A stretch of DNA of 13,023 nucleotides, taken from the NCBI GenBank assembly GCA_946530565.1, contig CAMNAE010000020.1, positions 1-13,023 on the forward strand. Direction: 5' to 3'. Of the stretch, positions 5,606 to 12,968 are shown piece after piece. Both the position numbers and the translations under genes were made by a program. The notes below the pieces were generated by a model. It ran no database searches. It was not told the origin of the DNA and saw only the letters and a list, made by a program, of their open reading frames with translations. How positions within the stretch are numbered: the first letter of the stretch is position 1; the number at the start of each line of letters is the position of its first letter. This DNA is from an uncultured Oscillibacter sp. GTDB lineage: Bacteria > Bacillota > Clostridia > Oscillospirales > Oscillospiraceae.

Positions 5606-6973
5606 TCACGTCCGCGGCAGCTCGTCGAAGTCGACGACGTCGCCCAGGAGCTCCTCGAGCTCCTCGTGCGTGCGCTTCAGCCCGCCCTCGCCGAGCACGA
5701 GCTTCGTCGCCCAGGCGGGCATGCGGATCGAGAGCGGCGGCTCTTCGAGCAGCACGAAGGCCGTCTCGTAATGCGGCCGCTTCTTCGGGTACACGCCCAT
5801 GCCGTCGGTAAAAAAGATGAGCCCGCGCAGCGACGTGAACGCACCGGCCTTTTCAAGCGCCTCAATGTGCGCAAAGACCGGGCGGAAGTCCGTCGCGCTC
5901 CCGCCGTGGAGCTGAAAGTGCTCCATGTAGTCTTTGAGCTCCGAGAGGTCCCTGATCGCGTCGTCGCGCCGCACCTGATCATCGCACTGCAATATCCGGA
6001 TATTCACCTTGCGCGTGAAGGTCTCGGTCGACCTCAGGATCGCGTAGGTACAGGCCAGAAACTCCCGCACGAGCTCGCCGGAGGTCGACATCGAGGTGTC
6101 GATCGCGATGACGAGGTCCTCGATGCGCTTTTCCTCCTTCGTCTCGGGCGGCTCCACGAGCGGAAGATTCCCGTAAAGCTGCAGGCCGTAGGTGTAGAAG
6201 ATATAGTCAAACGCATCGCCGTCCACCTGCATGATCTCGCGCGGGGCAGCGAAGCGCCGCAAAAACGCGCGGTAGTCCACATCGTTGCGCACGGCCGCGC
6301 GCACCTGCTCCAGCACACTCTCGCCGCCGGTTGCCTCGGTCGCGTGGCTCGTCTCCATGGCCGTCTGCGTCTTGCCGGAGATGTCCTGCCACTTCCGGTC
6401 CTGTTCCTCGCGCTCACGCTGCTGATCCTGGTTCTGCGGGTCCCAGAGCCCGTGGTCGTCGACCTGAAAGGCCCGCTGCAGCGCGGCGCGCTCATAGTCC
6501 GGCAGCGGGTGGCGCAGAAGATAGCGGTACACGCCCTCGGCAGTCACGACCTTCATCTCGGAAGAAACGCGCGCGAGGAAATGCCGCTTCTGCGGGACGA
6601 AGCCCTCGGATATCACGGGATACTCGTCGAGCTCTTCCAAAAGTGCCTCGACCGCGGCGTCGCAGGCGAGGTCCCAGAGCTCGGGCATTTTGCCGCGCGC
6701 CTTGCCGATGTGCCGGAGCATGCAGTGGAAGATCACGTGCAGATACGCCCGGTTTGTGAGCACCGCAGACCTGAGATAGCGCTCAGAGAGCCAGGAGGCG
6801 TCGTAGTAGAGCGCCGCGCCGTCGGTCGCAAGGCTCACGGTCGCGCCGCCGCCCGGCAGAAAAGGCAGCGCACAGAGCGCGACGTCCAGATAGGGGAAGC
6901 TCATATACAGGCTGTTGCGTGCGGCAAAGAGGATATCCCGCCCGATGTCGCTTAAGTCCCGCGTTTCGGCCAT
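5606..6973 (-). CDS. VWA-domain protein with N-terminal metallopeptidase-like domain (DUF2201 type)
   Basis: A 455-residue soluble protein. The N-terminal half resembles the putative metallopeptidase domain of the DUF2201 family, with a His-rich segment HVIFHCMLRH (79-88) followed by ELWDLACD (98-105). The expected HExxH glutamate is Val80, so peptidase activity is doubtful. A charged, Gln/Glu-rich linker spans about 178-210. The C-terminal VWA-like domain (about 285-410) carries a metal-ion site: DTSMS (Asp292, Ser294, Ser296), Thr361 in GGSATD, and Asp390 in FFTDG. Such proteins usually act with MoxR ATPases; the only one here is at 597-2111. ATG 6973 is chosen because a G-rich ribosome site (6983-6989) lies 9 nt before it; a TTG at 6997 has no support. 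No promoter is evident immediately upstream. Confidence 0.87.
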   Translation of the reverse strand: MAETRDLSDIGRDILFAARNSLYMSFPYLDVALCALPFLPGGGATVSLATDGAALYYDASWLSERYLRSAVLTNRAYLHVIFHCMLRHIGKARGKMPELWDLACDAAVEALLEELDEYPVISEGFVPQKRHFLARVSSEMKVVTAEGVYRYLLRHPLPDYERAALQRAFQVDDHGLWDPQNQDQQREREEQDRKWQDISGKTQTAMETSHATEATGGESVLEQVRAAVRNDVDYRAFLRRFAAPREIMQVDGDAFDYIFYTYGLQLYGNLPLVEPPETKEEKRIEDLVIAIDTSMSTSGELVREFLACTYAILRSTETFTRKVNIRILQCDDQVRRDDAIRDLSELKDYMEHFQLHGGSATDFRPVFAHIEALEKAGAFTSLRGLIFFTDGMGVYPKKRPHYETAFVLLEEPPLSIRMPAWATKLVLGEGGLKRTHEELEELLGDVVDFDELPRT

Positions 6974-7009
6974 GAAGCTGTACCCCCCCTTGTCCAATTT
7001 CCGCTTAAT

Positions 7010-7134
7010 GCTTCAGACTCCTTCGCCCAGCACTGCTCGGAAGCGCCCCTTTCAGGGGTCGAACCGTCCGGTGGACGGTTCGATTCCCGCCTGCGTGAGG
7101 CCTGAGACCCCTCCGCCTCGCTGCGCTCGGCACC
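7010..7134. repeat. Intergenic element: two degenerate 35-bp direct repeats around a hairpin
   Basis: The gap between the anti-sigma and VWA genes holds two related 35-bp units, 7010-7044 and 7100-7134, identical at 24 of 35 positions without gaps. Each begins GC(T/C)T(C/G)AGAC and contains GCTCGG near its end. Between them are a short CCCCT/AGGGG hairpin (7046-7058) and an 11-bp perfect stem (TCGAACCGTCC, 7059-7069, with its complement at 7073-7083; 3-nt loop). The style recalls short palindromic intergenic repeats common in high-GC Clostridia, but I cannot confirm other copies. The hairpins could also serve as the 3' end of the dusB-sigma-anti-sigma transcript; no T-run follows them. Confidence 0.6.
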
Positions 7135-7155
7135 TCCCCATTCAAGGAAGCTGTG

Positions 7156-8166
7156 TCACGGCTTTTCGGCAGGCTTTACCAGTACGACCGGACGCTCGGG
7201 CAGCTCGCCCTCGAGGTCATAGCCGAGTGCAAGCCGCAGATCCCGGTAGTCCTGCTGGTTCAGGAGATAGTAATTCCCCTCTTCGCCGCACCAGAGCAGC
7301 GTCCAGTCCGTGCGCTCGAGCTCCGCGGCCTGCTGCGCCGTGATCGTCAGATCGGGCACAGGCGCGTCGCTGCGCGACAGCTCGCGTTCCCCCTCCGTGT
7401 CTTCGTCGGATGGCGCGAGCGTATCGTATGCTTCACTGAACTGCTCCGACTCGCTTGCAGCGGCCCCTGCGTCGGAAGCTGCCGCAGCGGTCGTCATCAT
7501 CGTGCTCTCGGGCGCGGCGGGCTCCGCCTCCTCGGCTGCCGGCGCGTCTGCCGCGGCGCCCATCGCTATGGCAGGCGCTGAGGCGGGCTCGGGCTCGGCC
7601 GGAGCCTCTTTTGCCTTCGTGTCTTCACGCGCAGTCGTCTCTGCCGCGCTCTCAGCTCCCGCCGAATAGTTCGTCACATACGACGAGGACGAGGACGCGG
7701 AAGAGGAAGACGACGCACTCGACGAGGACGCAGCGGCCGGTGCAGACGCGCTCGAAGCGCCGCCGGACACGCCCAGGCGGCGGCTCATGAGCTGCGGCAG
7801 CACGAGCGCGAGCACGAGACAGGCGGCCAGTGGGAGAAGATAGCGCCGCAGGGAGCGCGTTTTCTTTTGCTCCGCCGCCGGAAGGTCGACGATCTTCGCG
7901 CCGCCGCTCTCCGGAGCGTTCCGCTCTGTGCCCTTATCCCGCTCCGCCTCCGCGATCGCCGCGAGCACACGCGCTTCGAAGCCATCGGGCACGCGCTCGT
8001 CTTCAGGCTTCGGGAAGAATACGCGGATGCTGCGCCAGTCCTCGACATACGCGCGGCAGTCGGGGCAGGCGGCAAGATGCCGCTCGACCGTCTCGCGCTC
8101 TTCGCTGCTCGCGAAGCCGTCGAGATACAGATCCAGCAGTTCGGTGTCAAATGGATGCTGACTCAT
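7156..8166 (-). CDS. Anti-sigma factor with zinc finger (zf-HC2) and one transmembrane segment
   Basis: A 336-residue membrane protein, the probable partner of the ECF sigma factor encoded just upstream. The N-terminus is cytoplasmic and carries the HxxxCxxC zinc motif of anti-sigma factors (His30, Cys34, Cys37). A single hydrophobic segment spans about 109-127, preceded by basic residues, so the C-terminal part should be outside. That part begins with a Ser/Ala tract (about 138-162, including runs of 4 to 5 Ser) and an acidic Ala/Glu/Pro-rich stretch to about 265. It ends in a small ordered-looking domain (272-336) with DWTLLW and NYYLLNQQDYRDL, possibly the sensing or folding unit; I do not recognise it. 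The start codon overlaps the sigma stop (ATGA, 8163-8166). It should hold the sigma factor inactive until a surface signal arrives; the signal is unknown. Confidence 0.88.
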   Translation of the reverse strand: MSQHPFDTELLDLYLDGFASSEERETVERHLAACPDCRAYVEDWRSIRVFFPKPEDERVPDGFEARVLAAIAEAERDKGTERNAPESGGAKIVDLPAAEQKKTRSLRRYLLPLAACLVLALVLPQLMSRRLGVSGGASSASAPAAASSSSASSSSSASSSSSYVTNYSAGAESAAETTAREDTKAKEAPAEPEPASAPAIAMGAAADAPAAEEAEPAAPESTMMTTAAAASDAGAAASESEQFSEAYDTLAPSDEDTEGERELSRSDAPVPDLTITAQQAAELERTDWTLLWCGEEGNYYLLNQQDYRDLRLALGYDLEGELPERPVVLVKPAEKP

Positions 8167-8786
8167 TGCGCCCGCCCCCTTTCCATGGTCTTTGCAGGTT
8201 TAGACGCAGCGGGGCGGGAAATGGTTCCGTTTTTCACAAGCGCCTCGCGCAAAAGCGCACGGGCGCGGCTGATGCGGCTTTTGACCGTGCCGAGATCGAG
8301 CGAAAGCGCCGCGGCGATCTCCTGATAGCTCTGCTGCTGCACCTCGCGCAGCAGCAGCACCGTACGGTAGTGCTCCGGCAGTGTCCGAAGTGCCTGCTCG
8401 AGCCCCGCATTCGTCTCGCGCTCCAAAAGCTGCGCCTCAGGCCCGGGGCTGCTGTCCGCGATCTCGCGGGGCCGTTCGTCCCCGTCGCGCTCCGGCTCGT
8501 CGGCCCGGCGGTTTGCGTGCCGGCCCTCGCGGCGCTTCAGGTCCGTGCAGGCATTCACCGTGAGCCGGTAGACCCAGGTCGACAGGGCCGCCTCGCCGCG
8601 AAAGTCCGGAAGCCCCTGCCAAAGCGCAAAAAATGCGTTCTGCGCGGCGTCCTCAGCGTCCTGCTCGGTAGGGGTCAGGCGCCGCGTGAGCGCGAAGACG
8701 CGCTTTTCATAAAGGCGCACGAGCTCCGCGAAGGCCTCCTGGTCGCGCTTTCTCGCGCGCTCCACTAAGATCTCTTCCCCGTTCAT
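8163..8786 (-). CDS. ECF-type RNA polymerase sigma factor (sigma-70 family)
   Basis: A 207-residue protein with the two-domain ECF layout. Region 2 lies about 18-84, with [10 protein letters not shown] (43-52) and the promoter-melting part [19 protein letters not shown] charged, unconserved linker spans 88-125. Region 4 lies about 127-180, with [20 protein letters not shown] and the helix-turn-helix ending [11 protein letters not shown]. It directs RNA polymerase to a small regulon, probably including its own operon, and should be bound by the anti-sigma factor encoded next. Its ATG overlaps the dusB stop by 4 nt (8783-8786), so translation is coupled to a tRNA-modifying enzyme. The roughly 27-residue tail after region 4 is basic and unremarkable. 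Confidence 0.95.
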   Translation of the reverse strand: MNGEEILVERARKRDQEAFAELVRLYEKRVFALTRRLTPTEQDAEDAAQNAFFALWQGLPDFRGEAALSTWVYRLTVNACTDLKRREGRHANRRADEPERDGDERPREIADSSPGPEAQLLERETNAGLEQALRTLPEHYRTVLLLREVQQQSYQEIAAALSLDLGTVKSRISRARALLREALVKNGTISRPAASKPAKTMERGRAQ

Positions 8787-9751
8787 CTGAGGTCCCTCTT
8801 GATGCCCGCCGCGCAGCGGTCCACATCCTCGAGCGTGCTCATGTGCACGGCCTGCTCTTTATAGTAAGAGGCGTGCGGAACGCCCTTTAAGTACCAGCAC
8901 AGGAATTTTCGCGCCTCGAGCACGGCCACGCGCTCGCCCTTGAACTCAGCCGAACGGTGGATCTGCCGCCGCGCAAGCTCGATGCGCTCTTTTAACGGCG
9001 GGTTTTCGGGCGCGGCTTCACCGGCGAGCACCGCGCCGGCTCTGCGGAAGATCCACGGGTCGCCGAAGGCGGCACGGCCGATCATCGCCATGTCTGCGCC
9101 GGTGTGCTTTAAGATGCGTGCCGCGTCCTCGTCACGCCAGATGTCGCCGTTCGCGATGACGGGGATCGAGACAGCCTCTTTGACGTTCCGGATGCAGTTC
9201 CAGTCGGCCGTGCCGCCGTAGAGCTGCGCCCTCGTGCGCCCGTGCACGGCCACAGCGGAGGCGCCGGCAGCTTCCAGTATCTTCGCGAATTCCACGCAGT
9301 TCTCGCTGCCCCTGTCCCAGCCGCGGCGGAACTTCGCGGTCACGGGGACGTTCACCGCGTGCACGACGCTCTCCATGATCCGGCCGGCTTTTTCCGGGTC
9401 GCGCATGAGCGCGGCGCCGTCGCCGTTGTTCACGATCTTCCCCATCGGGCAGCCCATATTGAGATCGATGATGTCCGGGTGCACCTGCTCGAGCGCGATC
9501 TGCGCGGCCTCGGCCATGCAGACGGGATCCGAGCCGAAGATCTGCACGGCCCAGGGCCCCTCGCCCGGGAAGGGCTGCAGCAGCGAAAAGGTCTTTTTGT
9601 CGTGATAGCACAGCGCCTTTGAAGAGATCAGCTCCGTGACCGTATAGGCCGCACCGAGCGCTGAGCAGACCTCGCGGAAGGCGGCATCCGTCACGCCCGC
9701 CATCGGCGCGAGCGCGAGCTTGCCTCTGATCTCAACGCTTCCGATCTTCAC
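8783..9751 (-). CDS. dusB: tRNA-dihydrouridine synthase, DusB family
   Basis: A 322-residue FMN-dependent enzyme that reduces specific uridines in the tRNA D-loop to dihydrouridine. It folds as a TIM barrel. Conserved points are APMAGVTD (15-22), the [10 protein letters not shown] segment with catalytic acid Cys101, Lys140 in [13 protein letters not shown] (170-174), NGDIW (201-205) and the GRAAFGDPW phosphate-binding segment (225-233). Length fits the family. The start is GTG at 9751, supported by AGGAGG 8 nt upstream. It heads an operon with the ECF sigma factor and anti-sigma factor. The promoter at 9790-9818 is divergent from that of the deaminase gene. Confidence 0.95.
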   Translation of the reverse strand: MKIGSVEIRGKLALAPMAGVTDAAFREVCSALGAAYTVTELISSKALCYHDKKTFSLLQPFPGEGPWAVQIFGSDPVCMAEAAQIALEQVHPDIIDLNMGCPMGKIVNNGDGAALMRDPEKAGRIMESVVHAVNVPVTAKFRRGWDRGSENCVEFAKILEAAGASAVAVHGRTRAQLYGGTADWNCIRNVKEAVSIPVIANGDIWRDEDAARILKHTGADMAMIGRAAFGDPWIFRRAGAVLAGEAAPENPPLKERIELARRQIHRSAEFKGERVAVLEARKFLCWYLKGVPHASYYKEQAVHMSTLEDVDRCAAGIKRDLR

Positions 9752-9789
9752 GTCTGCCGCCTCCTTTCCTGCGCAAAAATATTGTTTCT

Positions 9790-9818
9790 ATCCTACCACA
9801 GCGCCGCTTTTTCGTCAA
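9790..9818 (-). promoter_or_regulatory. Sigma-70-type promoter for dusB-sigma-anti-sigma
   Basis: On the minus strand TTGACG (9813-9818) and TAGGAT (9790-9795) are separated by 17 bp, close to the housekeeping consensus. The predicted start is near 9783, about 32 nt upstream of the dusB GTG. A housekeeping-type promoter implies that the sigma factor has at least a basal supply independent of itself. Confidence 0.7.
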
Positions 9819-9851
9819 CCGCGGCCCGCTTTTCTCCGCTCGATTTTCCGT

Positions 9852-9894
9852 ATTGCAATCCCCCTGCCCCGCGTGTTACAATCTCATTGCAATC
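9852..9894 (+). promoter_or_regulatory. Promoter for deaminase-fusion operon with paired ATTGCAATC sites
   Basis: TTGCAA (9853-9858) and TACAAT (9877-9882) are separated by 18 bp, giving a predicted start near 9889. The 9-bp word ATTGCAATC occurs at 9852-9860, over the -35 element, and at 9886-9894, over the predicted start. Each contains the perfect palindrome ATTGCAAT, and the centres are 34 bp apart. This is the layout expected for a repressor that blocks polymerase from two sites. The regulator is not identified. Confidence 0.6.
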
Positions 9895-9927
9895 GCAAGC
9901 TTTTTTCAAAAGCAGAAGGAGGCCGCT

Positions 9928-10485
9928 ATGCCGCGCAAAGACAAGGAAAATTATTATCTCGACATCGCCGAGACCGTGCTCGAGCGCGCCACCTGCCTGC
10001 GGCGGGTCTACGGCGCGATCATCGTGAAGAACGACGAGATCATCTCCACCGGCTACAACGGCGCGCCCCGCGGCCGCGCAAACTGCGTGGACATGGGCTA
10101 CTGCTCCCGCGAGGCCATGCGCGTGCCCCGGGGCGAGCGCTATGAGCTCTGCCGCAGCGTCCATGCCGAGGCCAACGCGATCATCTCCGCCTCCCGGCGC
10201 GACATGGTGGGCGGAACGATCTATCTCGTGGGGAGAGACGCCCGCACGGGTGAGCTTTTAAAAGATGCGACTTCCTGCGCGATGTGCCGCCGCCAGGTCA
10301 TCAACGCGGGGCTTGCGCGCGTCGTGATCCGCCGCAGCGAGAGCGAATACGAGGTCGTGGACGTTCAGGACTGGGTCCGCGAGGACGATTTCCTCCCGCT
10401 TGAGCTGCGCTATGCCTTTGCCGGCGAGCCCGTGCCTGAGGAGGCTCTGAAAGAATCCAACGCCAAGGGGAGCGAACAGACGTGA
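9928..10485 (+). CDS. dCMP deaminase-family protein (zinc cytidine/deoxycytidylate deaminase)
   Basis: A 185-residue protein of the deoxycytidylate deaminase family (ComEB-like). It would convert dCMP to dUMP for thymidylate synthesis. The zinc/catalytic motif HAE (79-81, proton-shuttle Glu81) and the second zinc motif CAMC (Cys117, Cys120) are present. The usual Pro before the first Cys is Ser116. An upstream Cys-rich loop (Cys53, Cys59, Cys75) precedes HAE, as in related dCMP deaminases. The tail after about 150 is acidic. ATG 9928 is chosen because AAGGAGG lies just upstream; the frame is open back to 9853, but the upstream part covers the promoter. The stop overlaps the next gene's GTG by 4 nt. 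The nucleotide substrate is inferred; related deaminases act on other substrates. Confidence 0.85.
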   Translation: MPRKDKENYYLDIAETVLERATCLRRVYGAIIVKNDEIISTGYNGAPRGRANCVDMGYCSREAMRVPRGERYELCRSVHAEANAIISASRRDMVGGTIYLVGRDARTGELLKDATSCAMCRRQVINAGLARVVIRRSESEYEVVDVQDWVREDDFLPLELRYAFAGEPVPEEALKESNAKGSEQT

Positions 10486-12821
10486 AAGCCGAACTCGTCA
10501 CCTTTTTTCATATCCATCACTACGGCGCGGTGCTGCAGGCTGCCGCGACCGAGCGGGCTTTAAGGAGCCTCGGCTGGGACTGCGAGATCCCGGACTACTA
10601 CGTGAATCAGAACAACGCGCTCTTCCGCGCGCCCTTGAAACCCTCGGCTGCCGCAGCCGACGCCCATACTGCGCTGCACTACAGGGCTTTGCGCGAGCGC
10701 TACGACCGCTTTGAGCGCTTTGCCGCCCGGCATCTGACGCTCACGCGCCGGCACTACGAAACGCGCGAGGCACTCGCTGCCGATCCGCCGGCGTGCGACG
10801 TGCTGATTTCCGGCAGTGACCAGATCTGGAACCCGCGCATCTACCCGGACGGGCGCTTTGACCCTGCGTATTTCGGGTTCTTCACGCCCGCGCGCAAGAT
10901 CGCCTATGCGCCCTCCTTCGGCATTCCGCGCCTGACGGAAAACGAGCGGGCGGAATTGCGCGGCTACCTCGCCGGCTACAGTCACCTGAGCGCGCGCGAG
11001 GTGAGCGGGCAGGAGATCATTTCGGACGCCGCGGGGCGTGGATCTGCCCTTGTGCTCGACCCGACACTGCTTTTGACGCGCAGCGACTGGGAAGCGATGT
11101 CCGCCCTGCGCGATCCGTCGCTTCCGAAGCGCTATATCCTGTGCTACTGCATCTCAAAGCCGGATGTGCTCATCCCCTATCTGCACGCGCTGATGCGCCA
11201 TACGGGGCTCCCGGTCGTACAGCTGTGCGGCATCCGCACACCGGTCGTCAAGGGCGCGAGGACCGTGCTCTCCGCAGGACCCGCCGAGTTTTTATCGCTC
11301 TTTCGCGACGCGGAGGCCGTCGTCACAAACTCCTTCCACGGCACGGTCTTCTCGCTGCAGTTTGAAAAGCCGTTCTATACCGCCGTCGCGCCGAAGGAGC
11401 TCGCCGCACCGGAGCGTTCGCGGATCATGAGCCTTTTGGACCGCTGCGGCCTGAAAAAACGTGTTGCCGGACTCAGCGAGGCCGCCGCGGCCGGCGACGC
11501 GATCGACTGGGCAGGCGTCGAGCAGCGGCTCGCGCGCGAGCGCGGCGCCTCGCTTGCGTACCTGAAAGCCGCGCTCGAGGACCGGCCGTTCGAAGTGCCC
11601 GCGGATCATGCCGGCAGCACCGCAGCGGCGGCGCCGGAGTCAGCGGACGTCCCGCTCCCGCCCGCGCTCGCGCAAAGCGAAAAATGCAGCGGCTGCGCCG
11701 CCTGCGCGGCCGTCTGCCCGCACGGCGCCCTTCAAATGCAGCCGGACCGCGAGGGCTTTTTGCGCCCGCAGATCGACCCGGCCCGCTGCGTCGGCTGCGG
11801 TCGCTGCGCCTCCGTCTGCCCGGCGCTCCATCCGCGTACGCTCTCGGGCGAGCCGGCGGCCTTCGCCGTCTGGCACGAGGACGACGCGATCCGCCGCGAT
11901 TCCACCTCCGGCGGTGCCTTCACCGCGATCGCCGGGCACATTCTTGAGCAGGGCGGCGTCGTCTGCGCGGCCGCGTTCGATCCCCGCATGGTCCTGCGCC
12001 ACGGCTTCGCGTTCAAGCCTGAAGAGCTTGCGCGCATGCGCGGCGCAAAATACGTCCAGAGCGATGTGAGCGGCGTCTATCCGCGCATCCGTGAGTTTTT
12101 AAAGACCCGGCCGGTGCTCTTCTGCGGCACGCCCTGCGAGGTCGAGGGGCTCTACCGCTATCTCGGCGAAAAGCCCGAAGAGCTCACGACCTGCGATCTC
12201 ATCTGCTCCGGCGTCCCCTCGCCGGGGGTGTGGAGCAAGTGGATCGCGCAGCGCAGCGCGAAGAAAAAGAAGAACATCCTCTCCGTGCGCTTCCGCGACA
12301 AGGTGACTTCGTGGCAGGCCTCGCACCTGACGCTCACCTATACCGACGGCAGCATCGACTCAAAGCCGCTCTTCCAGAGCGGCTGGGGCTATGCCTTCGG
12401 GCGGAACCTGATGCAGCGGCGCGCCTGCTACACCTGCCCCTACGCCTGCCGCAGCCGCGTCGGCGACTTCACGCTCGGCGACCTGTGGGGCCTTTCGAAG
12501 GATGAGCTCAGGGAACAGCAAAAGGCCGGCGTCAGTCTGCTGCTTGTAAACAACGCGCACGCGAGCCGCATCTTCGACGTGCTGCCCTTAAAGCGCGTCG
12601 CCTGGCCGATGGAACGGGCCGCGGCCGGAAACCCGCGCCTCGAGAGCCCTCCGCCCGAGAGTCCGGATCGCGCTGCCTTCTATGCGGCCTTCGCCTTTGA
12701 GCCCTTTGAGCAGGTGCGAAAGAAATACCTCTGCGCCCCCTCGCCCCTGCGCGGCGCGGCCAGAGCGCTCGTGCCGGAGGCGGCGAAGGCGCGCATCAAA
12801 AAAATACTCAGGCGCGGGTGA
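10482..12821 (+). CDS. Polysaccharide pyruvyl transferase-like / FrhB-like iron-sulfur fusion protein
   Basis: A 779-residue protein with two parts. Residues 1 to about 365 resemble the polysaccharide pyruvyl transferase family (CsaB/WcaK type): HHYGAVLQA (12-20), ISGSDQIWNP (109-118) and SFHGTVFSLQFEKPF (284-298). After a linker rich in Ala, Ser and Pro (370-398) come two [4Fe-4S] motifs, Cys402/405/408/412 and Cys436/439/442/446. An FrhB-like domain follows, with CGTPCEVEGL (548-557) and a further Cys cluster at 649, 652 and 656 before GDFTLGDLWG. FrhB-like domains are named for F420-reducing hydrogenase beta subunits, but in gut Firmicutes they often occur near pyruvyl transferases in glycan clusters. 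The redox role is unknown. GTG start, with GGGGAG 9 nt upstream and a 4-nt overlap (GTGA) with the deaminase gene. No signal peptide or membrane span is visible. Domain calls are firm; substrate is unknown. Confidence 0.9.
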   Translation: MKAELVTFFHIHHYGAVLQAAATERALRSLGWDCEIPDYYVNQNNALFRAPLKPSAAAADAHTALHYRALRERYDRFERFAARHLTLTRRHYETREALAADPPACDVLISGSDQIWNPRIYPDGRFDPAYFGFFTPARKIAYAPSFGIPRLTENERAELRGYLAGYSHLSAREVSGQEIISDAAGRGSALVLDPTLLLTRSDWEAMSALRDPSLPKRYILCYCISKPDVLIPYLHALMRHTGLPVVQLCGIRTPVVKGARTVLSAGPAEFLSLFRDAEAVVTNSFHGTVFSLQFEKPFYTAVAPKELAAPERSRIMSLLDRCGLKKRVAGLSEAAAAGDAIDWAGVEQRLARERGASLAYLKAALEDRPFEVPADHAGSTAAAAPESADVPLPPALAQSEKCSGCAACAAVCPHGALQMQPDREGFLRPQIDPARCVGCGRCASVCPALHPRTLSGEPAAFAVWHEDDAIRRDSTSGGAFTAIAGHILEQGGVVCAAAFDPRMVLRHGFAFKPEELARMRGAKYVQSDVSGVYPRIREFLKTRPVLFCGTPCEVEGLYRYLGEKPEELTTCDLICSGVPSPGVWSKWIAQRSAKKKKNILSVRFRDKVTSWQASHLTLTYTDGSIDSKPLFQSGWGYAFGRNLMQRRACYTCPYACRSRVGDFTLGDLWGLSKDELREQQKAGVSLLLVNNAHASRIFDVLPLKRVAWPMERAAAGNPRLESPPPESPDRAAFYAAFAFEPFEQVRKKYLCAPSPLRGAARALVPEAAKARIKKILRRG

Positions 12822-12862
12822 GCCCCGCTTTTCGCCCGTCGCGCCCTGAACTTAAGAGCAAA

Positions 12863-12898
12863 GACAGGATCGGCCATGAGACCGATCCTGTCTTTTTT
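12863..12898 (+). terminator. Intrinsic terminator after the fusion gene
   Basis: GACAGGATCGG (12863-12873) pairs perfectly with CCGATCCTGTC (12882-12892) around an 8-nt loop, followed at once by six T and, after a G, five more. An A-run before the stem extends the pairing. It lies 41 bp beyond the fusion stop. On the minus strand only TTTG follows the stem, so it mainly stops plus-strand transcription. Confidence 0.92.
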
Positions 12899-12968
12899 GT
12901 TTTTGGATGAAAGCGCGGCCTTCCGGGGCTCACGGGGCAATACGCAGTGCCTGCACCGCCCGCTTACA

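Noticed and set aside
5666..6955. Long plus-strand open frame (429 codons) opposite the VWA gene, and similar ones opposite the MoxR and deaminase/fusion genes
   Set aside because: They are shadows of high-GC coding sequence: composition is Arg/His/Ala-rich, no family motif or ribosome site is seen, and the opposite strand carries well-supported domain motifs.
7073..7090. GGTTCGATTCC-like string resembling a tRNA T-loop
   Set aside because: The flanking bases do not form the 5-bp T-stem, no acceptor or anticodon arm is present, and the string is explained by the 11-bp hairpin at 7059-7083.
11640..12821. Reading the FrhB-like half as a true coenzyme F420 hydrogenase or dehydrogenase subunit
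   Set aside because: No hydrogenase subunits or F420 biosynthesis genes are nearby, and F420 is not expected in Clostridia of this type; FrhB-like domains beside pyruvyl transferases in gut Firmicutes point to another, unknown redox role.
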